DNA from: Paenibacillus piscarius
GTDB lineage: Bacteria; Bacillota; Bacilli; Paenibacillales; Paenibacillaceae
NCBI RefSeq assembly: GCF_022234545.1
Contig: NZ_JAIEUI010000026.1
Span: 1 to 64,000, forward strand
DNA length: 64,000 nucleotides
Direction: 5' to 3'
Part shown: piece by piece, positions 45,244 to 55,342 of the stretch
Layout: each line of letters begins with the position of its first letter
How positions within the stretch are numbered: position 1 is the stretch's first letter
Program-made: the position numbers and the translations under genes
The notes under the pieces: model-generated
Databases searched by the model: none
What the model was told of the DNA's origin: nothing
Seen by the model: the letters and a program-made list of their open reading frames with translations, nothing else

Positions 45244-45273
45244 GTGCCCGTTCGCTCGTAAGCGGGCGGGCAC
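45244..45273 (+). promoter_or_regulatory. Hairpin between the second and third giant genes
   Basis: GTGCCCG pairs with CGGGCAC, with an inner TTCGC/GCGGG partial stem and no T-run. It is probably an mRNA-stabilising or attenuating element inside the operon and not a full terminator. Confidence 0.45.
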
Positions 45274-45322
45274 ACTCTGCTGGGAAATCCTTTAATCACA
45301 ATACTATTCAGGTGGTGTCAAC

Positions 45323-48300
45323 ATGGCTTTGAAGCGAAAATCATGGATAGGTTATCTAATAGCACTGGCGGTAATTGTAGTTGCCGCAGTTGCCGGGGGC
45401 ATCATGGCCAAGGCTGATCCGCAGACCTGGGACAGCGCGGCCAGGACCGAGTGGTACGTGCCAACGAATGATACCTTCAAAATTAAGACTGCTGCTGAAC
45501 TAGCGGGTGTAGCCAAGCTCGTTAATGAAGGCACTGTAAACGGACTTAGCGGTAAAATTATGGAGATTACGGACGACCTGGACCTCTCTGCTTACCAGTG
45601 GGTGCCCATCGGTACGGCCGAACATCCCTTCCGGGGAACTTTAATCACGGAAGGCGGATTAATCAAGAAGATTTACGGTTTGAACGTAGTGGCGAACCGT
45701 TCTTACCAAGGCTTGGTAGGGAATATGCAAGGCGGTACAGTAGGCGGCCTGAGTTTTGAATCAGGCACCATCTCTGTGACCGGAGTAACCTATGATGTCT
45801 ATGCCGGCTCTGCCGTAGGTAAAATGAGCGGCAGCAGCATTGTGTTTGACATTACCAACAAGATCAATATCACTTCGGATGCTTCCCCGTATCACTCCTA
45901 CACGGGCGGTATTGTCGGGATGGGCGAAGGGATGATCTCGAACTCAATCAATAACGCAGCGGTGACAGCGTATGGTTCAGCCGATGTTGGCGGAATGTTG
46001 GGCTATGGCGATTCGAGAGGCATCATCATCAAAAAAGTGGTCAATAATGGAGCGGTTCTTGCCCAGGGGACGGACAACTCCGTGCTCACCGCAGGCGGGA
46101 TTGCAGGGCACACCACAGGACCGCTTAGTTTAAATGATGAAGACACCCCAATCATCAATACGGCTTCTGTCACCATCGCTGGCGGGAATCAGGTTGCAGC
46201 AGGCGGCATTGTCGGTAAAGTAGACAACACCGTCGTGTTCTCCAACATGACTACCAATAATGGTGCAATTACCGTTAATGCAGCAGCGGCAGTGAACTCG
46301 GCAGCCGGGGCGCTGGTAGGCGCGACAGGAACAGTGGCCAGCCGTGAGGTTTCCATTACGTTTGTAAATACCGCTCCGGTTACCAATAACGGTGGCAAGA
46401 ACGTATATACAGGCGGGATTGCCGGATATACCGGCAGCACATTCACCTGGACGCATCCTTATGTGAATACACAGAAGGTTACAGCGACCGGCTCAGAGAA
46501 TGTTGCTACCGGCGGATTTGTCGGATACGCCGCAGGCGGGCTGGTGACCAGCAATGCTACGGCTGGGGTATTCGGGAATAGCGAGCTGATCTCGGTTAAC
46601 GGCGGCACAGGCGTCTATACCGGCGGGATTGCCGGTTACGATGCAGGCGGGAATATCACCCAGACTTCTTCCACAGGCGAACTGAAGGTAAAAGGTACTG
46701 CGGATGTCTATACCGGCGGTACCGTGGGTTACGAAATCGGCGGAACCATTGCATCGTCAGTGACCGGCAAGACGGAAGGACAACCTCTGGCTATCACTTC
46801 TGATGGTACAATCGGCGGAATCGCCGGCTACCTGGAAGGAACCTTGAATAATTCTTCTATTAAATATGCAACGCTGCAGGTTACTTCGGCTGGCGGAGTT
46901 GTCGGCGGGATTGCCGGTAACGCACAGGGTACAGTAAGCGGAGTTACTGCCGGAGATGCTGAATCAGCAGGCTACAGCACTTTGGTGCTTCAGGCTGCAG
47001 TAGCGGATGCGGCAGACGGGCAGGACAATATCGTGTTCGGCGGACTCGTGGGTGTGAACACCAAGCCGCTGACGCTGACCGGCGGTAAGTCCTCGCGGAT
47101 CAGCTTCCTGAATGAAGCCGGAAGAAGCGGGTATACCATCGGCGGCGCCGCAGGCAAGCTGACAGCGGATGCGGTCATCGGATCTGCAGCTGTGCCTGTG
47201 CAAGTGCAGGATATCCATACCGTGCTGAAGGCTGATAAGGTAAGCTTCGGCGGCGGTGCAGGGCATAACTCGGCTGCCCAGTTCAACGGGCACACGAATC
47301 GTATTAAGATCGAGGCTACAGGTACTTCGGTAAAAGCAGGCGGCATGTTCGGTGAGAACCATTCGGCCGCAGCCGCTCCGTTCAATCATGCGGAGTTCTT
47401 AGTCATCACCGCAAGCGGTGCAGACAACCAGCTCGGCGGGAATACAGGCTTCAATGCCGGACAGCTGGTTAACGCTACGGTGACTCAGATGTATATTCAA
47501 GCCAGCGGTGTCCGCGCTGAAGCCGGCGGGATTGCCGGACATTCGGAAGGGACAGAGACTCCTGCCGCACGTGCAGGAATTACATCCGCTGTGCTGAATT
47601 TTCTCGGGACGGATCCGATGATTACGCTGACAGCGGCGGATGCCAAAGCGGGAGCAATCGTTGGGGCTGCTGCAACAACAGATATTACAACACCTGAAGT
47701 GAACGTGGAAAATGGCGCCCTGATGATCATCCAGGCGCAAGCGGCCAAGCCGTCTGTCGGCGGCCTGGCGGGTATGCTTACGAACAGCAGCATCAGCAGT
47801 GACAGCAAAAAGGTCAACGTGGAGAATATGCTGATTCTGGCAGAATCAGCGGCTACAGATGCCTATATTGGCGGGATTGTAGGCTACAATGAATCCTCCA
47901 GGCTGGAACGACTGGTGGGTTCAGCTGTGAGTCTGACCCTTAATGCCCCGCGTGCTACTGCAGGCGGGGTGGCCGGATATAACCACGGCAGTGCTACAGG
48001 CATTATTGTGGACACTTATATCAGCGGTCTGAATCTGAAGGCGAACAACGGGGCAGTGTCCTCTTATGTCGGAGGCATTGTGGGCCTTAATGCGGCCCAG
48101 AGTATTGATCCGGTGCTGAATCCTGTGACCTCGGTCAGCACGATTCAGAATACCCGGACACTGGGGACGGTCTCAGCTACTTCCGCCAATGCTATTGTGG
48201 GCGGGATGGTTGGTGAGAACCGCACGCTGATTGCCAACAACAGCATTACCGATAAAATCTCGGTGATCTCCAGGGGCAATTCCTCCATCATCGGCGGTCT

Positions 48301-51300
48301 GGCCGGAGTGAATACGGCATCAGGAACTCTCTATTACACGTATTCCAATGCAAATCTGACGGTTGAGGGTACAGGTACCCATGCCGGCGGTCTGGCAGGC
48401 AGCAATGCCGGTGCAGTCATTGGCTCTTATGTAGATATTGATGTGACGGGCAATGCCCAAGGAACATCAGGCGGTTCGGTATATCTGGGCGGACTGATCG
48501 GCAGAAATACAGCCGGTACAGTGGAGCAATCGTATTCTGTCTCTAAGGTAACCGCGAACAAAGCCTATACCATTGTCGGCGGTCTGATCGGCGAGCTGTC
48601 GGGCGGGACTGTCAAGAACTCTTATGTAGCGAAAAGTGTTACCGCTGCGAACAACAATTCTTATGCGGGCGGCTTCGTTGGCCGGATTACTGGCGGTAAA
48701 ATAAACAATGTCTACTCAGCAGCAGAGGTAAATGTAGCGGCGGATAAGACGGCTTATGCCGGCGGCTTCGCCGGACGATATGATAATGCAAGTAAAGAGC
48801 TGCTCTATAAATCCTACTATATTAAAGACGAAGGCTTGAACATCAACCGTGACCTGCCTGACTTCGCAGAGGGCAATCACCGCTGGCTGAATGTGCATGT
48901 CCGGCTGACTACCATTCTGTCGGAGACGCTGAAGGACAGAACGGTATTCCCGGGCTTGTCGGGCTGGGATTTCGAGGGAGCCTGGAAATACGGCTCGCTC
49001 AGTGCGGCCTACCGTTACCCTGAAGTCAACCGCATTGCCAATACCGGCGGCGGAGACAACGGTAATAACGTGAATGCCAATATCAACTGGTACACGAAGG
49101 ATAAGGATGCGATCGGCTTTGAGATCACCTCGGAGGCTGAGCTGGCCGGTCTGGCGGGAATTGTTAACGGCACGATTGCCGGTGTAGAGCAATTCAGCTT
49201 TAAGGACAGAACCGTGACCGTGATGAGTCCGATCCACATCCAGTCCAAGCAATGGGTGCCTATCGGCGACAAGGAAGCGACTCCTTTTGAAGGAACATTC
49301 GACGGGAAAAGCCAGCTGATCGACGGCCTGACGCTGCAGCCGGTCTATACGCATTCCGGACTGTTCGGAATCATTGGAGCGAATGCTACAGTGCAGAATA
49401 TGAATCTTGAGCCCCTCACGGTTGCCGGTAACGGCTACACCGGCGTGCTGGCCGGAACGAACCTGGGTACAGTCAAGAATGTGGACCTTAAGCTGCTGGA
49501 CGGCGTGAAGGTCAGCGGCGGCATTGTCGGCGGCCTCATCGGCCAGAACTCAGGCACGGTGGCCGGGCTGCAGCTAACGCTGGACGGCGGAAGCCGGATT
49601 GAGACGGTCGCTGAAGGCGGGATTGCCGGCGGTCTGATCGGTGACAACACAGCGGATATTACAGCTGACACTTATGTCATTCACGATAAGGACGGCAGTG
49701 TAGGCAGTGCAGCTGACCATGCTGTTATCGGCGGAATTATCGGGGTACAGAACGGGAATGTGACAGGTCTAACCCTTGAGGTGAATTCCAGATACCGTAT
49801 TGCCTCCACAGGAATGGACAGCACTGTGGGCGGAATGGTTGGACATTACCAATCCGGTCAGGCGCAGGATCTGACGGTAAGCTTTGCAGACGGAACGCTG
49901 GAAGCACGGGGGCTTGACTCCATCCTGGGCGGAGTGATCGGCCAGTCGGATGGAGGAAACCATATCCGGAATGTGACCGTCACCGGGACGGGAAGCGGCG
50001 TACAGCTGACGGCCAATGGTACAGCCGGTGGTGTGGTAGGCCTGAAGGAAGGCACACTGCACGGAATGCCGGTCCGTTCTGTAAATAACGGCAGCAGCTT
50101 CGATATTGAACATGCCGCAGTGTCAGGCGTGAAGCTGGCTACGACCGGCGACAGCTTGAAGGCTGTGCTCGGCGGGATTGCCGGATCGGCTTCCCGGACA
50201 GCAATCAATGATGCCAAGTTCAATGCTGCTCTTACGGCCGCAGGTGAAGTAATCACTGCCGGAGGGATTGTTGGAGTCAGTGATAATTCCATCATCTACA
50301 ATGCAGATTCGTCACCTGAGCTTCAGGCGGCAGCGAAGAGCGGTGAGGTTGCCGTCGGCGGGATCGCCGGAACAATCGCTGCGGACGATATCAATCAAGG
50401 CTTTGATTTTGGCAAGGCGTATCCGCTGTATAAAGGGATTTACATTGCCAAGGTCCATGACGGCCAGATCACTGTTACCGGAACAGACCATCGTGCTGAC
50501 CTCTATGCGGGCGGTCTGACCGGCAAGAATACGGATGCCTCCATCTATAGCTCCGAAGTGGCCTCCGGTCTGAAGGTAACCGGCGGCAATACCGTGAGTG
50601 CAGGCGGAGTTGCCGGATACAGTAACGGTATCATTGTGGACACTATTGTCAGAAGCGGTGTGAACGCAGATAACAGCAGAGTGATCAATGCCGGCGGGCT
50701 TGCCGGCTGGGGAGACGGCGGCGAGATTCATTACAGTAAGGTGATCTCCGGCTCCGGCCAGTCCATCACTGTCGGATCAGCGGTTACCTTGGGTGAATCG
50801 GTACCGAATACACGCGTCGGCGGCGTTATCGGAATGGCCGATCATGTCCTGATTACGAATACCCATACGGATATTCCGGTAGTGATCACAGACACCAATC
50901 AGGATAATACGATGTATGCAGGCGGTTTTGCCGGACTCCTGGGTGAGAACGGTACGCTTGCCGGACAGATTCAGAAGTCTTATGCGACAGGCAAGCTGAA
51001 TGTCAGCGGCAGATTAGGCTCTTATGTCGGTGGCTTCGCGGGTTCTGTAGATCATTATTCGATCACGGATTCCTATGCCTCCGGTGACATCAGCAATACC
51101 GGCTTCGACACACGAAGCGGCGGCTTCGCAGCCTCCGTGGAGAGAAGCGGCAGCATCAGCAAGTCTTACGCCTTGCAGAATAAGCTGTCTACAGTCGGAG
51201 TGAAGTCTTCGACCCGTTCGTATAACGGCGGCTTCGCCGGTTATAATGACGGGACATTAACCAGTGTCTATTCCAATGTACCGCAGATTAATGTGGCGGT

Positions 51301-54046
51301 AGCGGGGAACAATGTCTCCACAGGCGCACTGGTCGGCTATAACTTCCGGGACGGTAAAATCATTAGCTCATCCTACACAGGCACTCTTTCTGCTGTAGGC
51401 CGCAACACAGGTGCAGCCGCAGCCGCCGTAAGTACAGCAGCTGTTGACCCGCTGAGTTCAGGACTCTGGAGTATTGATTATGACACTACCTTCCTGAACG
51501 ATCTGAAGGATGCAACCATTACAGTGCAGACTCCGCTGCAGCTTGCAGGGGCAGTCATGTTCTATAACGAGTCAGGATTGAATTATTACAAGCTGTTCAA
51601 CAGAACGGCTGAAGACAAGCCGCAGCTGGCAACGATCCTGCTCGGCGCGGATATCGACCTTGCCGGACTCTTCTGGACGGCATTCGACAGCTTCACAGGC
51701 GTATTCGACGGCCAAGGCCATGCGCTCAGCGGACTGTCGCTGAAAGCCTCCGGCCAGCAGACCGCCGGCTTCATCAAGGATAACCGCGGGGAGCTGCTGA
51801 ATGTAAGCTTTACCGGAGCGAATATCTCCGGCGCAGTGAATGCAGGGGTTGCAGCCGGAATTAACCACACAGGCGCAGTCATCCGTAATGTGAAGGTAAG
51901 CGGCTCCGTAACTGGCAGTGCTGCTGCCGGCGGAGTAGCAGGCGTGAATCAGGGCACTCTGGAGAAGGTATCGAATGAAGGAGTAGCTCTTGCCGAAGCG
52001 GGCCGGATCGGCGGTATTGCCGGACGCAACGCCGGAGTCATTCACCAGGCCGTCTCAAAGGGCAATATTGACGATAAAGCTACACTCGCAGCAGGCGGAA
52101 TCGCCGGCGAGAACAGTGCAGAAGGCACGATCACCGAGTCCATTGCCTATGGAGATGTCCGTGTGGCTTCGGCCCAGGCGATCGCCGGCGGGATCAGCGG
52201 TCTGAACGCAGGGGAGATCAAGAACAGCTACTCTGCGGGAACGATCATTGCTGAAGGGATGTCTACAGCATGGGCAGGCGGTATTGCCGGTCTGGCGGAG
52301 AGCGGGTCCATTACTTCTTCCCTGAACACCGGAGAAGTGAAGGCTGCTGTGAAAGGCAAGATTCAGCCGCTGCAGGCCTTCTTCGGTGGCATTGCCGGAC
52401 AGAAGGCGGATCAGGCCACCATCAGCCAAACCTTATTCAACAGACAAATGCTGAAGAATAATATTGCGTACTACAATCTGAATGGCCAGGCAGTAGCAGG
52501 AGGCAGCAGCAATGCGGTGGGGCTTACGGGAACAGAGCTTACCGGCGCGGATCTGCCAGCAGGCCTGGATGCCGGAAGCTGGACAGCCCAGAACACATTC
52601 TATCCGGTGCTTCTGGCCTTTAACGGAACAAGCGAAGGGACTCTGGCTTCAGCCGCTGTTATCCTGAACCCGCAGGATCTGATTAACCGCGTGGGTTCGG
52701 CATTCCACTTAAGCAGCGGCGCAGCCCTCTCCTGGAGCGCTGATCCGTCCAAAGCTGTAGTGAACGGTACAACCGGCAGCCTGATATCAGGCGGCAGTGC
52801 AGTACTGAAGGCAAGCGCAGGAGGACAGAGCAGAAATATTACTATCAATACCGCTGCATTCCAGTACCCGAGTCCGGCATCAGCACCGACTGCCGCACCT
52901 GGGGATAAGAATTTCACCAGCGAAGTGAAGGTTGAACTGGTAACAGGCGAACAGGGCGGCATCATCTACTATACGCTGGACGGCACACAGCCGACTGAAG
53001 CCTCGATGCTGTACAGCGGAGCAATTACGCTTAAGAGCACCACGACAGTGAGAGCCATCACAGTAGTAACCGGCAAGGAATACAGCCCGGTTGCAAGCTG
53101 GACCTGGACACTTGTAGAACCTAATCCGGGTCCTAATCCAAATCCTGGATCCGGCAATGGCGGCGGCGGTGGCGGTCCGATAGCACCGCTTCCAAGCCCG
53201 ACACCTGCCCCGGCGGCTCCGGCGATCACTGCAATTGCCGGTACCTCCACGGTGACTGGTGACAGTGAAGCACCGGTCAAGATCGCTAAGAACAGCAAGC
53301 TTGTGCTGACGGCTCCGGAAGGGCAGACGATCTATTACACAACAGACGGCAGCATTCCGACGACTAAGAGCACGAAATACACCGGTGAGCTGCTGATTAC
53401 CAAGAGTATGACGATCAAAGCGATTACGGACAAAGACGATAAAGTCATTACGATTGAGTATGTGGTGGAGAACGCCAAGTACAGCCTGAAGAGCAATAGC
53501 GGAGAGATCAAGTATATGGCAGCCTATCCGAACGGCCTGTTCATGCCAAACGCTGCCATTACCCGGTATGAGCTGATCCAGTCTCTTGCACCGCTGCTTG
53601 ATATGGAAGAAGTAAATGTCGGCAATCTGTTCAATGATGTCAATGCCGAGAATGAAGCCCTGACCGGATTCTTCGCTTCGGCCGGCATTATTGAAGGCTT
53701 CCCGGATGGCGGCTTCGGCGGAACGAAGGGCCTGACCAGAGCCGAGTTCTCCAAAATCATGACCACCGTTCTGAAGCTCGACGTAACTGAGACAGGCGTA
53801 ACGAAGCAGAAGGATATGCAGGGACACTGGGCAGAGAAATATGTCAACGCCCTGTCGCAGGCAGGTTATGTGCAAGGCTTCCCTGACGGAACCTTCAAGC
53901 CGGGAACACCGATTACCCGTGCACAGGCTGTTGTCCTGATCAACCGGATTGCCGGCACGAAGAAGCTGACGGTAACGGCTGTACGGTTCAAGGATGTTCC
54001 GGCTACCCATTGGGCTTACAAAGACATCATGTCGGTGGTGAAATAA
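45323..54046 (+). CDS. Giant GLUG-repeat SLH surface protein, 2907 residues
   Basis: The signal segment (8-29, 'YLIALAVIVVAAVAGGIM') ends near 'AKADPQ'. Dozens of GLUG-type units (residues about 90-2400, 'aGGIAGy..g.I..s...') should fold into long beta-helices. The region is split into blocks by 'W.VPIG.....F.GT..G...I.GL' headers near 90, 1310 and 2110. Two chitobiase/hexosaminidase C-terminal-like domains follow (about 2526-2597 and 2632-2714; 'IYYTLDGTQPT', 'IYYTTDGSIPT') with a Gly/Pro linker between. Three SLH repeats in the permuted arrangement form the end (2726-2907, closing 'DVPATHWAYKDIM'). It is likely a filamentous adhesin or matrix protein. The ATG follows AGGTGGTG. Confidence 0.88.
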   Translation: MALKRKSWIGYLIALAVIVVAAVAGGIMAKADPQTWDSAARTEWYVPTNDTFKIKTAAELAGVAKLVNEGTVNGLSGKIMEITDDLDLSAYQWVPIGTAEHPFRGTLITEGGLIKKIYGLNVVANRSYQGLVGNMQGGTVGGLSFESGTISVTGVTYDVYAGSAVGKMSGSSIVFDITNKINITSDASPYHSYTGGIVGMGEGMISNSINNAAVTAYGSADVGGMLGYGDSRGIIIKKVVNNGAVLAQGTDNSVLTAGGIAGHTTGPLSLNDEDTPIINTASVTIAGGNQVAAGGIVGKVDNTVVFSNMTTNNGAITVNAAAAVNSAAGALVGATGTVASREVSITFVNTAPVTNNGGKNVYTGGIAGYTGSTFTWTHPYVNTQKVTATGSENVATGGFVGYAAGGLVTSNATAGVFGNSELISVNGGTGVYTGGIAGYDAGGNITQTSSTGELKVKGTADVYTGGTVGYEIGGTIASSVTGKTEGQPLAITSDGTIGGIAGYLEGTLNNSSIKYATLQVTSAGGVVGGIAGNAQGTVSGVTAGDAESAGYSTLVLQAAVADAADGQDNIVFGGLVGVNTKPLTLTGGKSSRISFLNEAGRSGYTIGGAAGKLTADAVIGSAAVPVQVQDIHTVLKADKVSFGGGAGHNSAAQFNGHTNRIKIEATGTSVKAGGMFGENHSAAAAPFNHAEFLVITASGADNQLGGNTGFNAGQLVNATVTQMYIQASGVRAEAGGIAGHSEGTETPAARAGITSAVLNFLGTDPMITLTAADAKAGAIVGAAATTDITTPEVNVENGALMIIQAQAAKPSVGGLAGMLTNSSISSDSKKVNVENMLILAESAATDAYIGGIVGYNESSRLERLVGSAVSLTLNAPRATAGGVAGYNHGSATGIIVDTYISGLNLKANNGAVSSYVGGIVGLNAAQSIDPVLNPVTSVSTIQNTRTLGTVSATSANAIVGGMVGENRTLIANNSITDKISVISRGNSSIIGGLAGVNTASGTLYYTYSNANLTVEGTGTHAGGLAGSNAGAVIGSYVDIDVTGNAQGTSGGSVYLGGLIGRNTAGTVEQSYSVSKVTANKAYTIVGGLIGELSGGTVKNSYVAKSVTAANNNSYAGGFVGRITGGKINNVYSAAEVNVAADKTAYAGGFAGRYDNASKELLYKSYYIKDEGLNINRDLPDFAEGNHRWLNVHVRLTTILSETLKDRTVFPGLSGWDFEGAWKYGSLSAAYRYPEVNRIANTGGGDNGNNVNANINWYTKDKDAIGFEITSEAELAGLAGIVNGTIAGVEQFSFKDRTVTVMSPIHIQSKQWVPIGDKEATPFEGTFDGKSQLIDGLTLQPVYTHSGLFGIIGANATVQNMNLEPLTVAGNGYTGVLAGTNLGTVKNVDLKLLDGVKVSGGIVGGLIGQNSGTVAGLQLTLDGGSRIETVAEGGIAGGLIGDNTADITADTYVIHDKDGSVGSAADHAVIGGIIGVQNGNVTGLTLEVNSRYRIASTGMDSTVGGMVGHYQSGQAQDLTVSFADGTLEARGLDSILGGVIGQSDGGNHIRNVTVTGTGSGVQLTANGTAGGVVGLKEGTLHGMPVRSVNNGSSFDIEHAAVSGVKLATTGDSLKAVLGGIAGSASRTAINDAKFNAALTAAGEVITAGGIVGVSDNSIIYNADSSPELQAAAKSGEVAVGGIAGTIAADDINQGFDFGKAYPLYKGIYIAKVHDGQITVTGTDHRADLYAGGLTGKNTDASIYSSEVASGLKVTGGNTVSAGGVAGYSNGIIVDTIVRSGVNADNSRVINAGGLAGWGDGGEIHYSKVISGSGQSITVGSAVTLGESVPNTRVGGVIGMADHVLITNTHTDIPVVITDTNQDNTMYAGGFAGLLGENGTLAGQIQKSYATGKLNVSGRLGSYVGGFAGSVDHYSITDSYASGDISNTGFDTRSGGFAASVERSGSISKSYALQNKLSTVGVKSSTRSYNGGFAGYNDGTLTSVYSNVPQINVAVAGNNVSTGALVGYNFRDGKIISSSYTGTLSAVGRNTGAAAAAVSTAAVDPLSSGLWSIDYDTTFLNDLKDATITVQTPLQLAGAVMFYNESGLNYYKLFNRTAEDKPQLATILLGADIDLAGLFWTAFDSFTGVFDGQGHALSGLSLKASGQQTAGFIKDNRGELLNVSFTGANISGAVNAGVAAGINHTGAVIRNVKVSGSVTGSAAAGGVAGVNQGTLEKVSNEGVALAEAGRIGGIAGRNAGVIHQAVSKGNIDDKATLAAGGIAGENSAEGTITESIAYGDVRVASAQAIAGGISGLNAGEIKNSYSAGTIIAEGMSTAWAGGIAGLAESGSITSSLNTGEVKAAVKGKIQPLQAFFGGIAGQKADQATISQTLFNRQMLKNNIAYYNLNGQAVAGGSSNAVGLTGTELTGADLPAGLDAGSWTAQNTFYPVLLAFNGTSEGTLASAAVILNPQDLINRVGSAFHLSSGAALSWSADPSKAVVNGTTGSLISGGSAVLKASAGGQSRNITINTAAFQYPSPASAPTAAPGDKNFTSEVKVELVTGEQGGIIYYTLDGTQPTEASMLYSGAITLKSTTTVRAITVVTGKEYSPVASWTWTLVEPNPGPNPNPGSGNGGGGGGPIAPLPSPTPAPAAPAITAIAGTSTVTGDSEAPVKIAKNSKLVLTAPEGQTIYYTTDGSIPTTKSTKYTGELLITKSMTIKAITDKDDKVITIEYVVENAKYSLKSNSGEIKYMAAYPNGLFMPNAAITRYELIQSLAPLLDMEEVNVGNLFNDVNAENEALTGFFASAGIIEGFPDGGFGGTKGLTRAEFSKIMTTVLKLDVTETGVTKQKDMQGHWAEKYVNALSQAGYVQGFPDGTFKPGTPITRAQAVVLINRIAGTKKLTVTAVRFKDVPATHWAYKDIMSVVK
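45700..52450 (+). repeat. Coding GLUG repeat array
   Basis: The DNA word GGCGGGATTGCCGG and close variants recur many times (for example near 46411, 46622, 46912, 47525 and 50168), each coding Gly-Gly-Ile-Ala-Gly. Long arrays of near-identical words allow in-frame gain or loss by recombination. Confidence 0.8.
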
Positions 54047-54076
54047 CAGAAATTCATAGGTAGAGGAGCAACGCGG

Positions 54077-54766
54077 ATGAAAACAAAGCTGCTTGCCGTG
54101 AGCCTGATCTTCTCGCTGATCGTAGCGGTGCTCTTCAATGAAGGCACGACCAGCGCTGACACGATAGGCGTGTATAATGCCGAGCAGAGCTACGCCATGG
54201 CGGGTGATGCGATCTTCTATCTGCGTGTGCTGAAAAACGACGGTACCGCAAGCTCTACCGGGACAGGAATCATCCTGTCCCCGGGCGGGACTGCAGCAAC
54301 GGCGTATCACGTGGTGAAAGGCGGACAGCGCTTTGAAGGGGTCATGGCCGATGGAACGGTCATCAGTCCGATCAAAGTGACCAGGTTCGACGAGCTGAAG
54401 GATGTTGCCGTCCTGGAGCTGCCCAGTCCGGCGGCGATGAAGCAGAAGGGCAATGCCTATCATTATCTGCCGCTGCGCAAGGACAAGCTGAAGCATGGTG
54501 AGGCTGTATATGCCCTCGGCTACCCGCTGAAGAACACAGCGATCATCACGGAGGGCATTGTCAACACGCCGGCAGCCGACATCAATGGCAGAAGCCGGAT
54601 TCTGACTTCGGCCCAGATTGCCAGCGGCATGTCAGGCGGTCCTCTGCTGGATAGCCACGGCGAGCTTGCCGGGATCATCTCCGGCTCGCTGCGGACGATG
54701 AACAATATCCATCTGGTAGTTAACATGGAGGATCTGCGCAGCCTGCTGCCGGCATCCTTTCAGTAA
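54077..54766 (+). CDS. Secreted trypsin-like serine protease (HtrA-like, no PDZ)
   Basis: The 229-residue protein has a signal peptide (1-27) and a catalytic triad H78 ('TAYHVV'), D109 ('LKDVAVLEL') and S186 ('SGMSGGPL'), as in S1C peptidases. The PDZ domain of HtrA/DegP is absent, so it is a stand-alone protease. It lies 30 bases after the GLUG giant and ahead of a strong terminator, so it is likely co-expressed with the three giant proteins and may trim or shed them at the surface (inferred). Confidence 0.85.
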   Translation: MKTKLLAVSLIFSLIVAVLFNEGTTSADTIGVYNAEQSYAMAGDAIFYLRVLKNDGTASSTGTGIILSPGGTAATAYHVVKGGQRFEGVMADGTVISPIKVTRFDELKDVAVLELPSPAAMKQKGNAYHYLPLRKDKLKHGEAVYALGYPLKNTAIITEGIVNTPAADINGRSRILTSAQIASGMSGGPLLDSHGELAGIISGSLRTMNNIHLVVNMEDLRSLLPASFQ

Positions 54767-54782
54767 AATAATATGAACTGTA

Positions 54783-54831
54783 GCTGTCCCTACAGCGTTT
54801 GCTCAGCAAGCGCAGGGGCAGCACTTTTTTT
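54783..54831 (+). terminator. Terminator of the surface-protein operon
   Basis: GCTGTCCCT pairs with AGGGGCAGC and an inner GCGTTTGC pairs with GCAAGCGC (G-U pairs in both), followed by seven T. Confidence 0.9.
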
Positions 54832-54889
54832 AGGGAAATAAGCATTCCGTTAACAGGCAGGTCCCCGTATGGAAGGAGGAGGAACCCGG

Positions 54890-55252
54890 GTGATTAAGGC
54901 TTATTTGCTGGATGTGAATGAGAAGGATCTCTATAAGCTGTCATCCATGCTGCAGCATACAGGCAAGATAAATATAATTGGCATGTCGGCTTATCCCGAG
55001 AATGTTGTGGACCAGATTGTGCTGCTGCACCCCGATGTGCTGTTTCTGGATCTGCAGCTGCCCGGCCAACAAGGCGTCGTTGTTGCCGAGCTGGTGAAGA
55101 AGAGGCTGCCGGATATTCAGATTGTGGTGGTCACAGAGACGAAGCAGCATGCCCTGTGGGCCTTCGACCAGGACGTTGTGGATTATGTTCTGAAACCGCT
55201 GGAGGAGGTCCGGCTCAGCCAGTCGGTGGAACGGCTGCGCGAGGGGAGCTGA
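54890..55252 (+). CDS. Receiver-only response regulator (LytR/AlgR-type REC)
   Basis: The 120-residue protein is a single receiver domain. It has the phospho-acceptor Asp in 'VLFLDLQLPG', the Thr/Ser switch in 'VVVTETK' and the Lys in 'DYVLKPLEE'. The first acidic cluster is reduced ('LLDVNEKD'), so metal binding may be altered. The LytTR DNA-binding domain that normally follows this REC type is missing. The start is GTG 54890, eight bases after GGAGGAGG; the ATG at 54869 overlaps that site. No kinase gene is nearby. It may act by protein-protein contact. Confidence 0.78.
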   Translation: MIKAYLLDVNEKDLYKLSSMLQHTGKINIIGMSAYPENVVDQIVLLHPDVLFLDLQLPGQQGVVVAELVKKRLPDIQIVVVTETKQHALWAFDQDVVDYVLKPLEEVRLSQSVERLREGS

Positions 55253-55342
55253 AGCTGGCAGCCGGAAGCGGAAAGCGGGATGCCGGAAGCCGCTTCTGCG
55301 TGGTACAATGGACGGACAAGCAGAAAGGATGGGTGAGTATCG

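Noticed and set aside
45323-54046. Possible truncated fourth SLH repeat at the end of the GLUG protein
   Set aside because: The end fits the permuted three-repeat SLH arrangement common in Paenibacillus, so truncation is not needed to explain it.
52880-54496. Minus-strand 538-codon open frame under the GLUG giant and protease
   Set aside because: Antisense to two well-supported genes, no ribosome site or domain, Arg/His-rich shadow.
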